This document shows positions 19,114 to 27,854 of a stretch of DNA of 42,564 nt, piece after piece (position 1 is the first letter of the stretch; each line of letters opens with the position of its first letter). Made by a program: the position numbers and the translations under genes. The stretch is taken from positions 1 to 42,564 of the forward strand of contig JAITMS010000177.1 in the NCBI GenBank assembly GCA_031277255.1, in the 5' to 3' direction. The notes under the pieces are model-generated. The model made no database searches. It was not told the origin of the DNA and worked only from the letters and a program-made list of their open reading frames with translations. Source of the DNA: Azonexus sp. Lineage in GTDB: Bacteria; Pseudomonadota; Gammaproteobacteria; Burkholderiales; Rhodocyclaceae.

Positions 19114-19803
19114 ATGCTCACCGCCGCCGACCTTGAAGCCCTGTCGTTAACCGTCCGTCTGGCGACGACGGCGACGCTGATTCTCTTTCTGCTCGGCACG
19201 CCGCTGGCCTGGTGGCTGGCGCGGAGCCGCGCCTGGTGGAAGCAGCCGATTCGCGCCGTGGTCGCCCTGCCGCTGGTGCTGCCGCCGTCGGTGATCGGCT
19301 TTTACCTGCTCGTCGCCCTTGGCCCGCACGGGCCGGGCGGGCGGCTGACCGAGGCGCTCGGTCTGGGGACATTGCCCTTCACCTTCTGGGGGCTGGTCGT
19401 CGCTTCGGTCATTTACTCGCTGCCCTTCATGGTGCAGCCGCTGCAAGGCGCTTTCGAGGCCATCGGCGAGTGGCCGCTGGAAGTCGCGGCGACCTTGCGC
19501 GCCTCGCCGCTCGACCGCTTTTTCTCGGTCGCCGTGCCGCTCGCCCGACCCGGCTTCGTCACCGCCGGCATCCTGAGTTTTGCCCACACGGTCGGCGAAT
19601 TTGGCGTGGTGTTGATGATCGGCGGCAACATCCCCGGCGTCAGTCGGGTCGCTTCGGTGCAGATTTACGATTACGTCGAAGCGGCGGAATACGCCAATGC
19701 CCACCGGCTGGCGGCGGCGCTGCTGCTGTTCTCCTTCCTCGTGCTGCTGGCGATGTACCTCTGGCGGCCGCATACCGTCACCACGCCCGGCAAGGGAGGT
19801 TGA
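19114..19803 (+). CDS. modB: Molybdate ABC transporter permease
   Basis: A 229-residue inner-membrane permease with about five helices, starting [21 protein letters not shown]. It carries the EAA-like ATPase contact loop [29 protein letters not shown] and the ModB-specific [19 protein letters not shown]. The ATG at 19114 follows the modA stop by 10 bases. It is immediately followed by modC (1 base gap), forming modABC. Confidence 0.93.
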   Translation: MLTAADLEALSLTVRLATTATLILFLLGTPLAWWLARSRAWWKQPIRAVVALPLVLPPSVIGFYLLVALGPHGPGGRLTEALGLGTLPFTFWGLVVASVIYSLPFMVQPLQGAFEAIGEWPLEVAATLRASPLDRFFSVAVPLARPGFVTAGILSFAHTVGEFGVVLMIGGNIPGVSRVASVQIYDYVEAAEYANAHRLAAALLLFSFLVLLAMYLWRPHTVTTPGKGG

Positions 19804-19804
19804 G

Positions 19805-20875
19805 ATGCCGGACATCGCCGCCGCCTTTCGTCTCGACCGGCCAGGGTTTTGCCTCGATGTCGATCTCGGCCTGCCGGGGCGCGGCGTCAGCGCGCTGTTC
19901 GGCCCTTCCGGCTCCGGCAAAACGACGCTGCTGCGCTGTATCGCCGGGCTGGAAAGGCCGCCGCGAGGCCGTCTCGTCTTCAAGGGCGAAATCTGGCAAA
20001 ACGGAACCAACGGGCTGCCGCCGCACCGGCGGCCGCTCGGCTATGTTTTTCAGGAGGCCAGCCTGTTCCCGCATCTGACGGTGCTCGGCAATTTGCGCTA
20101 CGGCCAGAAACGCAGCGCCGAGGCCCGCCCGGAAGGACTGGAACAAGCCATCGAACTGCTCGCCATCGGCCACCTGCTGACGCGCCAACCGGCAACGCTG
20201 TCCGGCGGCGAGCGGCAGCGCGTCGCCATCGCCCGCGCCCTCGCCGTCGGCCCGCGGATGCTGCTGATGGATGAGCCGCTCGCGGCGCTCGATCTGCCGC
20301 GCAAGCGGGAAATTCTGCCCTATCTCGAACGCCTGCGCGACCAACTCGACATCCCCATTCTCTACGTCAGCCACGCCCCCGACGAGGTGGCGCGGCTCGC
20401 CGACCACATCGTCGTCCTCGACGCCGGTCGCGTCGTCGCCAGCGGCCCCTTGAGCGAAACCCTGGCCCGCCTCGATCTGCCCATCCGCCTTGGCGAAGAC
20501 ATCGGCGTCGTGCTCGAAGCCACTGTCGGCGCGATTGACGCCGAATGGCGTCTGGCCCGCGTCGATTTTGTCGACGGCGGCCTGTGGACGCGCGATCGCG
20601 GCCTGCCCGCCGGGCAGCGCGTGCGCTTGCGCGTGCTCGCCCGCGACGTCAGCCTGGCCGTTGGCGAAACCGGCAACAGCAGCATCCAGAACAGCCTCGA
20701 TGGCGTCGTCGATAGCTTGGGGGACGACGAACATCCGGGTTTGCTGCTGGTGCGCGTCGCCATCGGCAAAAGCTACCTGATCGCCCGCCTCACCCGCCGC
20801 TCAGCGGCCCAGCTCGGCATCGCCGTCGGTCAGCCGGTCAAGGCGCAGATCAAGTCGGTGGCGCTGATGGAGTAA
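19805..20875 (+). CDS. modC: Molybdate ABC transporter ATP-binding protein
   Basis: A 356-residue ATPase. Residues 1-230 contain Walker A GPSGSGKTT, the Q-loop VFQEASLFPHL, the signature LSGGERQRVAIARAL, Walker B MLLMDEPLAALD and the switch His in LYVSHAPDE. Residues about 290-355 are a molybdate-binding (TOBE/Mop-like) domain, as in other ModC proteins, which allows feedback by molybdate. A GAGG lies just before the ATG. The stop is directly followed by a long palindromic repeat shared with the convergent alcohol dehydrogenase. Confidence 0.93.
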   Translation: MPDIAAAFRLDRPGFCLDVDLGLPGRGVSALFGPSGSGKTTLLRCIAGLERPPRGRLVFKGEIWQNGTNGLPPHRRPLGYVFQEASLFPHLTVLGNLRYGQKRSAEARPEGLEQAIELLAIGHLLTRQPATLSGGERQRVAIARALAVGPRMLLMDEPLAALDLPRKREILPYLERLRDQLDIPILYVSHAPDEVARLADHIVVLDAGRVVASGPLSETLARLDLPIRLGEDIGVVLEATVGAIDAEWRLARVDFVDGGLWTRDRGLPAGQRVRLRVLARDVSLAVGETGNSSIQNSLDGVVDSLGDDEHPGLLLVRVAIGKSYLIARLTRRSAAQLGIAVGQPVKAQIKSVALME

Positions 20876-21026
20876 TCAGAGGACAGAGGACGGAGGACAG
20901 AAGACAGAGAGGTCGTCAGTAATCTGTTGTCTGTCAGGTTTGCGCCGCCGGGAGGCGGCGGTAACTGGCTGATGACTGTTCTCTGAACACGCCTCTGTCC
21001 TCTGTCATCCGTCTTCTGTCCTCTGA
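20876..21026. repeat. 151-base palindromic repeat between modC and the alcohol dehydrogenase
   Basis: Arms 20876-20909 and 20993-21026 are inverted copies that match at 31 of 34 bases (TCAGAGGACAGA core). Inside is a GC hairpin CGCCGCC-GGGA-GGCGGCG (20943-20960). It starts on the base after the modC stop and supplies the last codons of the alcohol dehydrogenase. It may act as a two-way transcript end for the convergent genes; it looks like a non-coding mobile palindrome. Confidence 0.75.
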
Positions 21027-22072
21027 TCGCGCAAACTCGCATTATCAATGACAAAGCGGTATTTCACGTCGCCCTTGAGCATCCGCTCGTAGGCGGCGTT
21101 GATTTGGTCGGCGCGGATCAGTTCGATGTCGGCGACGATGCCGCGTTCGGCGCAGAAATCGAGCATTTCCTGGGTTTCGGGAATACCGCCGATGAGCGAA
21201 CCGGCGAGGCTGCGGCGCTTCATGATGAAACCAAAGGCTGACGGCGCGGTGTGCGGCGTCGGCGGCGCGCCGACCAGGGCCATGGTGCCGTCGCGCTTGA
21301 GCAGAACGAAAAAGGGGTTGAGGTCATGGGCGGCGGCAACGGTGTCGAGGATGAAATCGAATCGTCTGGCCTGCGCTTCCATTTCGCTGCTATTCGTTGA
21401 CACCACAACCGCGTCGGCGCCCAAGGCTGTGGCCGCCGCGCGCTTCATTTCCGAGGTGGTGAAGGCGACGACATGCGCGCCCAGAGCGTGGGCCAGTTTG
21501 ATCGCCATATGGCCCAAACCGCCGATGCCGACGACGCCGACCGTGTGGCCCGGCCCGACCCGCCAGTGGCGGAGCGGCGACCAGGTGGTGATACCGGCGC
21601 ACAGGAGCGGCGCGACGGCGGCCAGTTGCGCCTCCGGGTGGCGGATGCGCAGCACGAAACGCTGATGCACGACGATGCGCTCGGCATAGCCGCCGAGCGT
21701 GTGGCCGGGCGCGTCCGGCGTCGGCGCGTTGTAGGTGCCGACGGCCTGATCGCAGTAATTTTCCAGCCCGGCGTCGCACTCCTCGCACTGCTGGCAGCTA
21801 TCGACCAGACAGCCGACGCCGACCAGATCGCCGATAGCAAAGCCGGTCACCGCCCGGCCCGTGGCCGAGACGCGGCCAACGATTTCATGCCCCGGCACAC
21901 AAGGGTAGCGCGTGCCCGCCCATTCGGAGCGCACCTGATGCAGGTCGGAATGGCAAATGCCGCAATAGGCGATGTCAATCTGCACATCGTCGGCTCCCGG
22001 CGCCCGCCGGGTGATGTCGAGGGGGCCGAGGGGCAGGTCGCCCGCCTGCGCGCCGTAGGCTTTGGTCATCAT
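21005..22072 (-). CDS. Zinc-dependent NAD(P) alcohol dehydrogenase (CAD/YahK-like)
   Basis: A 355-residue medium-chain dehydrogenase. Catalytic zinc ligands are in YCGICHSDLH and VPGHEIVG. The structural zinc site is CQQCEECDAGLENYC and the Rossmann loop is VGIGGLGHMAIKLAHALG. The sequence GTYNAPTPDAPGHTLGGYAE is typical of cinnamyl-alcohol-dehydrogenase-like enzymes that reduce a broad range of aldehydes with NADPH. The ATG at 22072 has AGGAG six bases upstream. The last residues (QRTEDG) lie inside the palindromic repeat, so the original C-terminus seems to have been replaced. It is divergent from mtfA with a 49-base gap. Confidence 0.92.
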   Translation of the reverse strand: MMTKAYGAQAGDLPLGPLDITRRAPGADDVQIDIAYCGICHSDLHQVRSEWAGTRYPCVPGHEIVGRVSATGRAVTGFAIGDLVGVGCLVDSCQQCEECDAGLENYCDQAVGTYNAPTPDAPGHTLGGYAERIVVHQRFVLRIRHPEAQLAAVAPLLCAGITTWSPLRHWRVGPGHTVGVVGIGGLGHMAIKLAHALGAHVVAFTTSEMKRAAATALGADAVVVSTNSSEMEAQARRFDFILDTVAAAHDLNPFFVLLKRDGTMALVGAPPTPHTAPSAFGFIMKRRSLAGSLIGGIPETQEMLDFCAERGIVADIELIRADQINAAYERMLKGDVKYRFVIDNASLRDQRTEDG

Positions 22073-22121
22073 GGTCTGCTCCTTGATTGGAATGAGGGAT
22101 GCAGTCTACTCTTACCGCGCC

Positions 22122-22916
22122 ATGAAACGATTATTGACCTGGCTCTCCGGCGAACCGCCGCCGCCCATCCCTGATTCCTTGTGGCAGCGCGCTGCGGCGG
22201 GCCTGCCTTTTCTCGCCGCGCTCGACGACGATGAAAACAGACGCCTCAAACAACTGGCCGAGGTTTTTCTCGCTGAAAAGGAATTCACCGCCGCCGGCGG
22301 CCTCGAACTGACCGATGACATCTGCGTTGCCATCGCCGCCCAGGGCTGTCTGCCGATTCTCAATCTGGGGCTGGCGGCCTATGGCGACTGGGTCGGCATC
22401 ATCGTTTATCCCGACGAATTTGTCGTACCGCGCCAGATTTACGACGAGGACGGCGTCGTGCACCAGTTCGACGACATCCTCTCCGGCGAAACCTGGGCTG
22501 GCGGGCCGCTGCTCATTTCCTGGCAGGACGCGCAGTTGGCGGGCGCGGGCTACAACGTCGTCATCCACGAATTTGCCCACAAGCTCGACATGCTGAACGG
22601 CGAAGCCGATGGCGTCCCGGCGCTGCATTCCGGCCTCGCCGCCGCCGAGTGGGAAGCGGCGCTGCTGGCCGCCTACGACGACTTCCGCCAGCGCGTCGAT
22701 GACGGCGAGAACACCGCGATCGACCCCTACGCCAGCGAAAACCCCGCCGAATTTTTCGCCGTCCTGAGCGAATGTTTCTTCGACCTCCCCGCCGTCTTCG
22801 CCGCCGAATACCCAGCCCTTTACGCCCTGTTCTGCCGCTACTACCGCCAGGAGCCGCTCGCCCGGCAGGGGGCGAACGGCATCCGGCGGCCAGCAACTCC
22901 GGCCATTGGCCCGTGA
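22122..22916 (+). CDS. mtfA: Zinc-dependent peptidase of the MtfA family (M90)
   Basis: A 264-residue protein. It has the metallopeptidase motif VIHEFAHKLDMLNG near residue 150, and the third ligand region ENPAEFFAVLSECFF near 210. The N-terminal region includes LLISWQDAQLAGAGYN before the HExxH site. E. coli MtfA binds the regulator Mlc and has aminopeptidase activity. The protein has no signal peptide and should be cytoplasmic. The ATG at 22122 has no clear ribosome site; the frame is open to 22062 but that would overlap the divergent gene. Confidence 0.9.
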   Translation: MKRLLTWLSGEPPPPIPDSLWQRAAAGLPFLAALDDDENRRLKQLAEVFLAEKEFTAAGGLELTDDICVAIAAQGCLPILNLGLAAYGDWVGIIVYPDEFVVPRQIYDEDGVVHQFDDILSGETWAGGPLLISWQDAQLAGAGYNVVIHEFAHKLDMLNGEADGVPALHSGLAAAEWEAALLAAYDDFRQRVDDGENTAIDPYASENPAEFFAVLSECFFDLPAVFAAEYPALYALFCRYYRQEPLARQGANGIRRPATPAIGP

Positions 22917-22925
22917 AAAACTGCC

Positions 22926-22957
22926 GTCATTGCGAGGCGTGTAGCGCCGTGGCAATC
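22926..22957. repeat. Short REP-like palindrome (GTCATTGCGAG...GGCAATC)
   Basis: ATTGC (22929-22933) pairs with GCAAT (22952-22956), and GGCG with CGCC inside. This type of sequence recurs between genes in many proteobacterial genomes, from memory. It directly abuts the MITE-like element at 22956, so two repeat families are stacked here. Confidence 0.5.
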
Positions 22958-23136
22958 TAGAGCGGTTTTGATTCGGGTGCATACAGACCAAAACACCGTT
23001 CGCCCTGAGCTTGTCGAAGGGCGGTGCGGAGAGAGGGTTTGGAGGTTCGAACCGGGCTTCGCCTGTCCTGAGCTTGTCGAAGGGACAGGCTCAGCCCGAA
23101 CGGGAGTATAAGCATTTGAGTGAAAACCGCTCTAGA
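22956..23136. repeat. MITE-like element, copy A (181 bp)
   Basis: It is bounded by perfect 14-base terminal inverted repeats, TCTAGAGCGGTTTT (22956-22969) and AAAACCGCTCTAGA (23123-23136). The interior has two REP-type palindromes (TTCGCCCTGAGCTTGTCGAA and the related TGTCCTGAGCTTGTCGAAGG). It carries no transposase. The same family occurs at 31756-32155 and, shortened, at 41869-41970. Confidence 0.75.
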
Positions 23137-23718
23137 CTGACGTATCTACCCCCCGACGCCTTCCTCTCCGACGCCCCCGCCGTCGCCCGGCGGCTGATTG
23201 GCGCGACGCTGCTGGTCGATGGCGTTGGCGGCGTCATTGTCGAAACCGAGGCTTACGACGCCAGCGAAGCGGCCTCGCACAGCCATCCCGGCCTGACGCC
23301 GCGCAACCGCGCCATGTTCGGCCCGCCGGGACATGCCTACGTTTATCGTAGCTACGGCATCCACTGGTGTCTCAATGTCGTCTGCCGCGAGGCGGGCCAC
23401 GGCGCGGGCGTGCTCATCCGCGCCCTGCAACCGACGCACGGGCTGGAACACATGCGCCAGCGGCGCGGCCTGCCCGCCGCTGGCGACGACCGCCTGCTCT
23501 CTGCCGGGCCGGGCCGCGTCGGACAGGCGCTGGGCATCACGCTGGCGCACTACGGCCTGCCGCTGGATGCCCCGCCCTTCGCCCTGCTCGCCGCCGCCAC
23601 GCCGCCAGACCGCGTGCTGACTGGCCCGCGCATCGGCATCAGCCGCGCCGTCGATCTGCCGTGGCGCTTCGGGCTGGCGGGGTCGCCGTATTTGAGTCGG
23701 CGTTTTGCTGGGAAATAA
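23116..23718 (+). CDS. mpg: DNA-3-methyladenine glycosylase (AAG/Mpg family)
   Basis: About 200 residues from the TTG at 23116. It has the AAG motifs [28 protein letters not shown] (active-site Glu in ETEAY), [23 protein letters not shown] and [16 protein letters not shown]. It should excise alkylated purines. The start is uncertain: the conserved part begins at about 23139 ([10 protein letters not shown]), immediately after the MITE-like element. TTG 23116 lies inside the element's right end, and an ATG at 23011 would add 35 residues coded by repeat DNA. The element seems to have displaced the original start region. Confidence 0.87.
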   Translation: MSENRSRLTYLPPDAFLSDAPAVARRLIGATLLVDGVGGVIVETEAYDASEAASHSHPGLTPRNRAMFGPPGHAYVYRSYGIHWCLNVVCREAGHGAGVLIRALQPTHGLEHMRQRRGLPAAGDDRLLSAGPGRVGQALGITLAHYGLPLDAPPFALLAAATPPDRVLTGPRIGISRAVDLPWRFGLAGSPYLSRRFAGK

Positions 23719-23770
23719 GACGGCGGGCTATGGTTGAAGCACAGATGTAGATAGTGTTCCGGTACCGGGG

Positions 23771-25000
23771 TTATTTCGCTGCTGCCTCCGGCGGCAGCAG
23801 CAGCCACATCCGACCCTGCTGTTTCATGCGTCCGGCCTGTTCGCCCGCTGCCTTGCCGAAGCCCCAGAAGAAGTCGGCGCGCACCGCGCCCTTGATGGCG
23901 CCGCCGGTATCCTGGGCCAGCATCAGGCGATTCAAGGGCTGGCTGGAATTGGGACGCGTCGTGCTCAGAAAAACCGGTGCGCCGAGCGGTACCGAGCGGG
24001 GATCGACGGCGATGCTGCGCTCCGGCGTCAGCGGTACGCCGAAAGCGCCGATCGGCCCCTCGTTGCTGTCCGGCAGTTCGCGGAAAAAGACATAGCTGGG
24101 GTTGTTGTTGAGCAATTCGTCGAGGCGCTTGGGATTTCTCCGCGCCCAGGCCTGAATACCCTGCATCGAGGCTTCTTCCAGTTTGAGTTCGCCACGGGCG
24201 ACCAGCACGCGGCCAACCGACAGGTAAGGATGACCGTTCTGGTCGGCGTAATTGAGACGCACCATGCCGCCATCGGCAAGAAGCACCCGGCCTGAGCCTT
24301 GTATCTGCAAGAAGAACAGTTCGACGGCGTCATCGACATAAAGCAGGACAGGGGCCGGAACGGCCTCGCCCCGGCTGACAATCTCGGCGCGCGTCCAGTA
24401 GGGGACGATGCGCTTGCCGTCTATCCGGCCACGCACCCGCTTATCCTTGAGTTCCGGGTAGAGATCGGCGAGATCAATGGTCAACAGATCATCCGGCACG
24501 CCCAGCACCGGCTGGGCAAAGCCCTTGGCTGCCTTGCGGCTGCCGCGCAGGAGCGGCTCGTAATAGCCGGTCATCATGCCGCTGTCGCTGCCGTCTGCGG
24601 CAAGGATGGCGTAGGGTTTGAGATGCTGCTCAAAAAAAGCGCGGGCATCGAAACCGGGCTGCCCATCGGCGGCGCGGGCCAGCTTGCAGACGCGCCGCCA
24701 ATCCCGACTGCGCGACCGGCCATCGAAGCCGCGGCAGGATTGCAAAAAGGCGGGCCAGGCGGCGGCGACGTCATCATCGCGCCAGCCCGGCAGGTCGCCC
24801 CAGTCGGCGGCCTGCAAAGTGCGCGAAAAAATTGGCGGCGCGGTCGTCTCCGGCTCCGGCTCCAGTTCTGACCTGGCGGGACAAACCGGACAGGCGGCGC
24901 AGGGCGGACAGACTGGCGCAGCCGGTTCAGGCGCTTGGGGCGGAACAACGGCGCAACCGGCAAGCAACAGGAAGATCGCGGCAGCGGGGAAAACCCCCAT
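23771..25000 (-). CDS. mltA: Membrane-bound lytic murein transglycosylase A
   Basis: A 409-residue lipoprotein from the ATG at 25000. Hydrophobic FPAAAIFLLLAGC forms a lipobox whose Cys is the lipidation site, followed by a Cys/Pro-rich linker. The MltA domain shows LKPYAILAADGSDSGMMTGYYEPLL. The C-terminal 3D domain has MLAQDTGGAIKGAVRADFFWG with the catalytic Asp region. It cleaves peptidoglycan to 1,6-anhydromuropeptides at the outer membrane. The signal from 25000 lacks a positive residue; starting at ATG 25093 adds Arg-rich residues partly encoded by a REP-type repeat (25001-25029). Neither start has a good ribosome site. Confidence 0.9.
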   Translation of the reverse strand: MGVFPAAAIFLLLAGCAVVPPQAPEPAAPVCPPCAACPVCPARSELEPEPETTAPPIFSRTLQAADWGDLPGWRDDDVAAAWPAFLQSCRGFDGRSRSRDWRRVCKLARAADGQPGFDARAFFEQHLKPYAILAADGSDSGMMTGYYEPLLRGSRKAAKGFAQPVLGVPDDLLTIDLADLYPELKDKRVRGRIDGKRIVPYWTRAEIVSRGEAVPAPVLLYVDDAVELFFLQIQGSGRVLLADGGMVRLNYADQNGHPYLSVGRVLVARGELKLEEASMQGIQAWARRNPKRLDELLNNNPSYVFFRELPDSNEGPIGAFGVPLTPERSIAVDPRSVPLGAPVFLSTTRPNSSQPLNRLMLAQDTGGAIKGAVRADFFWGFGKAAGEQAGRMKQQGRMWLLLPPEAAAK

Positions 25001-25029
25001 CCGTTCGCCCTGAGCCTGTCGAAGGGCGG
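25001..25029. repeat. REP-type palindrome at the mltA leader
   Basis: CGTTCGCCCTGAGCCTGTCG followed by AAGGGCGG is the same palindrome found inside the MITE-like elements at 22956, 31756, 31954 and 41869. In the mltA frame it reads ALRQAQGER, just before the putative start. Confidence 0.7.
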
Positions 25030-25139
25030 TATGGCGGCAGGCGTTTCGCGCAATGGCTCTGCCAGCGGCAAGAATGGCTTGTATCGGGGACATGGCTTTG
25101 GTTAAAGTTTGCAGTTTCGCTTGGAAGTATACCTGTCCG

Positions 25140-26036
25140 ATGCCCAACACTCCCCCGCTCGAACGTCTGCTCGCCCGCGCCGAAACGCTTTTTGACCGGC
25201 TTGAAGCCATCCTGCCGCCCGCCGCGCCGCCAATTGACTGGCAAAGCGCCGTCGCTTTCCGCTGGCGCAAACGCCAGGGGCGCGGCTACTTGCAGCCGGT
25301 GGAAAAGCCGCACGCCATCCGCCTTGCCGATCTGGCCGCCATCGACGAGCAGAAAGCGCGCATCTGCGCCAACACGCGCCAGTTCGTCCGTGGCAAACCG
25401 GCCAACAACGTACTCCTGACCGGCACGCGCGGCAGCGGCAAATCCTCGCTGGTCAAGGCGGTGCTCAACGAATACGCCGCTCAGGGCTTGCGCCTCATCG
25501 AAGTCGACAAAGACGACCTGATTGATCTTGCCGACATCGTCGATCTGATCGCCGGGCGGCCGGAGCGTTTCATCATCTTCTGCGACGACCTTTCCTTCGA
25601 TGCTGGCGAAACCGCCTACAAGGCGCTCAAATCGGCGCTCGACGGCTCGGTCGCAGCGCCGCCGGACAATGTGCTGATTTACGCCACCTCCAACCGCCGC
25701 CACCTGATGCCGGAGTATTTTTCGGAAAATCTCGACAACACGCGGGTCGATGAAGAAATTCACCCCGGCGAAGCGACCGAGGAAAAAATCTCCCTCTCCG
25801 AGCGTTTCGGCCTGTGGATTTCCTTCTACCCCTTCAGCCAGGACGATTATCTCGCCGTCGCCCGCCACTGGCTGCGCCACTTCGGGGTCGCTGAAAAAAC
25901 CATCGCCGCCGCCGAACGTCAGGCGCTCAACTGGGCGCTGGGCCGCGGCTCGCGTTCCGGTCGGGTGGCCTGGCAATTTGCCCGCGATCAGGCGGGAAAA
26001 GAAACGCCGAAAAAAACAGGCCGCAAAAAACCGTGA
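25140..26036 (+). CDS. DUF815 AAA-type ATPase
   Basis: A 298-residue protein. It has Walker A VLLTGTRGSGKSSLVKAVL near residue 95, Walker B RFIIFCDDLSFD near 150, and the DUF815 stretches IYATSNRRHLMPEYFSENL and SLSERFGLWISFYPFSQDDYL. The lysine-rich tail ends TGRKKP. The ATG at 25140 is divergent from mltA. The function is not established; in related betaproteobacteria it is typically found next to the Nudix/TMP-synthase fusion, with which it overlaps here by 4 bases. Confidence 0.88.
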   Translation: MPNTPPLERLLARAETLFDRLEAILPPAAPPIDWQSAVAFRWRKRQGRGYLQPVEKPHAIRLADLAAIDEQKARICANTRQFVRGKPANNVLLTGTRGSGKSSLVKAVLNEYAAQGLRLIEVDKDDLIDLADIVDLIAGRPERFIIFCDDLSFDAGETAYKALKSALDGSVAAPPDNVLIYATSNRRHLMPEYFSENLDNTRVDEEIHPGEATEEKISLSERFGLWISFYPFSQDDYLAVARHWLRHFGVAEKTIAAAERQALNWALGRGSRSGRVAWQFARDQAGKETPKKTGRKKP

Positions 26037-26977
26037 GCGACATCGTTGAAGTCGCCGCCGCCGTCATGCTGCGCGATGAAGGCCGCGAATTCTTGCTGGC
26101 CCAGCGGCCACCCGGCAAAGTCTACGCCGGTTACTGGGAATTTCCCGGCGGCAAGGTCGAAGCCGGAGAAAGCATCCGCGCCGCGCTGGCCCGCGAGCTA
26201 CAGGAAGAACTCGGCATCACCGTCACCGCCTGCGCCCCGTGGCTGACCCGGCAATTCACCTATCCGCACGCGACGGTACGCCTCCATTTCTGGCGCGTCA
26301 CCGCCTGGCAGGGTGAAATCGGCATCACCGCGCCGCTTGAGCACAGCGCCGTCAGTTGGCAACGCTGCGACCAAGCGGCCCGCGTCGCCCCCATCCTGCC
26401 CGCCAACGGCCCCATCCTCAAAGCACTGCGCCTACCGACGATCATGGCCATCACAATGGCCGGAATCGACGGCGTCGAGCGCCAGTTGCAACGCCTGAAA
26501 ACCGCTCTGGACAACGGTCTGCGCCTCATCCAGTGGCGCGAAAAAACCCTCCCGCCCAGTGAGCGCCGCCGCTTCGCCGCCGCCGTCATCGACCTGGCCC
26601 GCGCCGCTGGCGCGCTCGTCGTCATCAACGACGACGCCGACCTCGCCCGCCAAGTCAGCGCCGACGGCCTGCACCTCTCATCAACCGCGCTCGCCGCCTG
26701 TTCCACGCGCCCCGATTTTGCATGGGTCGGCGCTTCCTGCCACGATGCCGACGAAATCGCCCGCGCCAGCCAACTGCAACTCGACTACGCCCTGCTCGGC
26801 CCGGTATTGCCAACACCCAGCCACCCGGCGACCCCCGGCCTCGGCTGGCCCGAATTCACCCGCCGCCGCGCCGACAACACCCTGCCCGTCTTCGCCATCG
26901 GCGGTCTGCGCCCTGACCTGCTCGCCACCGCCCAAGCAGCAGGCGCCCACGGCATCGCGCTGATGCGCGGCTGGTAG
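26033..26977 (+). CDS. Nudix hydrolase fused to thiamine-phosphate-synthase-like domain
   Basis: A 314-residue fusion. Residues 1-130 are a MutT-like Nudix domain with a complete box (GGKVEAGESIRAALARELQEELG), preceded by LAQRPPGKVYAGYWEFP. Residues about 140-314 resemble ThiE (LDNGLRLIQWREKTLPP, VVINDDADLARQVSADGLHL, LLGPVLPTPSHP, LPVFAIGGL). The fusion is common in beta- and gammaproteobacteria; the MutT part removes oxidised nucleotides, while the role of the ThiE-like part is unclear. The GTG start at 26033 overlaps the upstream stop (GTGA), so the two genes are coupled. Confidence 0.9.
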   Translation: MSDIVEVAAAVMLRDEGREFLLAQRPPGKVYAGYWEFPGGKVEAGESIRAALARELQEELGITVTACAPWLTRQFTYPHATVRLHFWRVTAWQGEIGITAPLEHSAVSWQRCDQAARVAPILPANGPILKALRLPTIMAITMAGIDGVERQLQRLKTALDNGLRLIQWREKTLPPSERRRFAAAVIDLARAAGALVVINDDADLARQVSADGLHLSSTALAACSTRPDFAWVGASCHDADEIARASQLQLDYALLGPVLPTPSHPATPGLGWPEFTRRRADNTLPVFAIGGLRPDLLATAQAAGAHGIALMRGW

Positions 26978-26983
26978 CGCGGC

Positions 26984-27027
26984 GGCATAGCGATGCCTGC
27001 GATAAAGGACAACCGCTGTCTTATAAT
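26984..27027 (+). promoter_or_regulatory. Candidate promoter of the vWA-phosphatase-kinase operon
   Basis: A perfect TATAAT (27022-27027) lies about 54 bases before the vWA ATG. The expected -35 position has no good match, but the palindrome GGCAT-AGCG-ATGCC (26984-26997) sits just upstream of it and could be an activator or repressor site. Confidence 0.4.
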
Positions 27028-27080
27028 CCGCCCAGCCGCTGCAAGCGGCCCCCGATCCATAAGCATAGAGGCTTGCCACG

Positions 27081-27767
27081 ATGACTACATCCGCCGTCAC
27101 GATTCCCGATGTTTCCCTGGTCGACAACAGCGAGCAGCGCACGCCGCTGGTCTTGGTGCTGGACTGCTCCGGCAGTATGAGCGGCGGCCCGATGGAGCAG
27201 TTGAACGCTGGCCTGAAGCTGCTGGAGCAGGAACTGAAGGGCGATGTCATCGCCGCCAAGCGCGTGCGCGTGCTGCTGGTGGAGTACGGCGGCATGGACA
27301 ACGCGGCAGTTTGCGGCGACTGGTGCGACGCGATGGATTTTGCCGCGCCAAAGCTCTCGGCCAACGGCACCACGCCGACCGGGGCGGCGGTGGAACTGGC
27401 GCTGCGGGAGATCGAGGATGAGAAGCAACGCTTCCGCCAGGCGGGCGTGGCCTACACCCGGCCGTGGCTGTTCCTGATGTCTGACGGCCAGCCGACCGAT
27501 GCCTGGGAAGCGGTGGCCGAACAGTGCCGTGCCGCCGAAGGACAGAACAAGGTGGCGGTGTTTCCGATCGCCGTCGGCGACGCCGACATGGCCGTGCTCG
27601 GCCAGTTCAGCCGCAACGGCGAGCGCGGCGTCAAGCGGATGCAGGGCTTGCAGTTCAAGGAATTGTTCCTGTGGCTGAGCGCCAGTATGCGCGTGGTTTC
27701 CAATTCGACGCCGGGCGGTCAGGTGCAACTGCCGTCGACCGATAGCTGGTCGCAAGCGCCGGTCTGA
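27081..27767 (+). CDS. von Willebrand A domain protein (TerY-like)
   Basis: A 228-residue single-domain vWA protein with an intact metal-ion-dependent adhesion site: DCSGS at 28-32, the Thr in TTPTG (97-101) and Asp135 in LMSDGQPTD. It lacks a signal peptide and membrane helices, so it is cytoplasmic. The pattern resembles TerY of the tellurite/stress TerY-P triads (vWA, PP2C, kinase), which matches the next two genes. It probably works as a metal-dependent protein-binding partner of the kinase or phosphatase. An 87-base gap with a GC hairpin separates it from the phosphatase gene. Confidence 0.88.
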   Translation: MTTSAVTIPDVSLVDNSEQRTPLVLVLDCSGSMSGGPMEQLNAGLKLLEQELKGDVIAAKRVRVLLVEYGGMDNAAVCGDWCDAMDFAAPKLSANGTTPTGAAVELALREIEDEKQRFRQAGVAYTRPWLFLMSDGQPTDAWEAVAEQCRAAEGQNKVAVFPIAVGDADMAVLGQFSRNGERGVKRMQGLQFKELFLWLSASMRVVSNSTPGGQVQLPSTDSWSQAPV

Positions 27768-27803
27768 AATGAAACGGCCCCCACGCAGCGCCTTCGGCTT
27801 GCT

Positions 27804-27818
27804 GCCCCCCAAGGGGGC
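27804..27818 (+). other. GC hairpin between vWA and phosphatase genes
   Basis: GCCCCC-CAA-GGGGGC forms a 6-base stem with a 3-base loop, with further pairing possible around it (GGCCCCC at 27777 and GGGCGGCC at 27831). There is no T-run. Similar C/G-rich intergenic motifs are common in betaproteobacteria, from memory; it may tune expression within the operon. Confidence 0.45.
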
Positions 27819-27854
27819 TTCAGCCTCCTTCGGGCGGCCGTGCGGAGGCTGACG

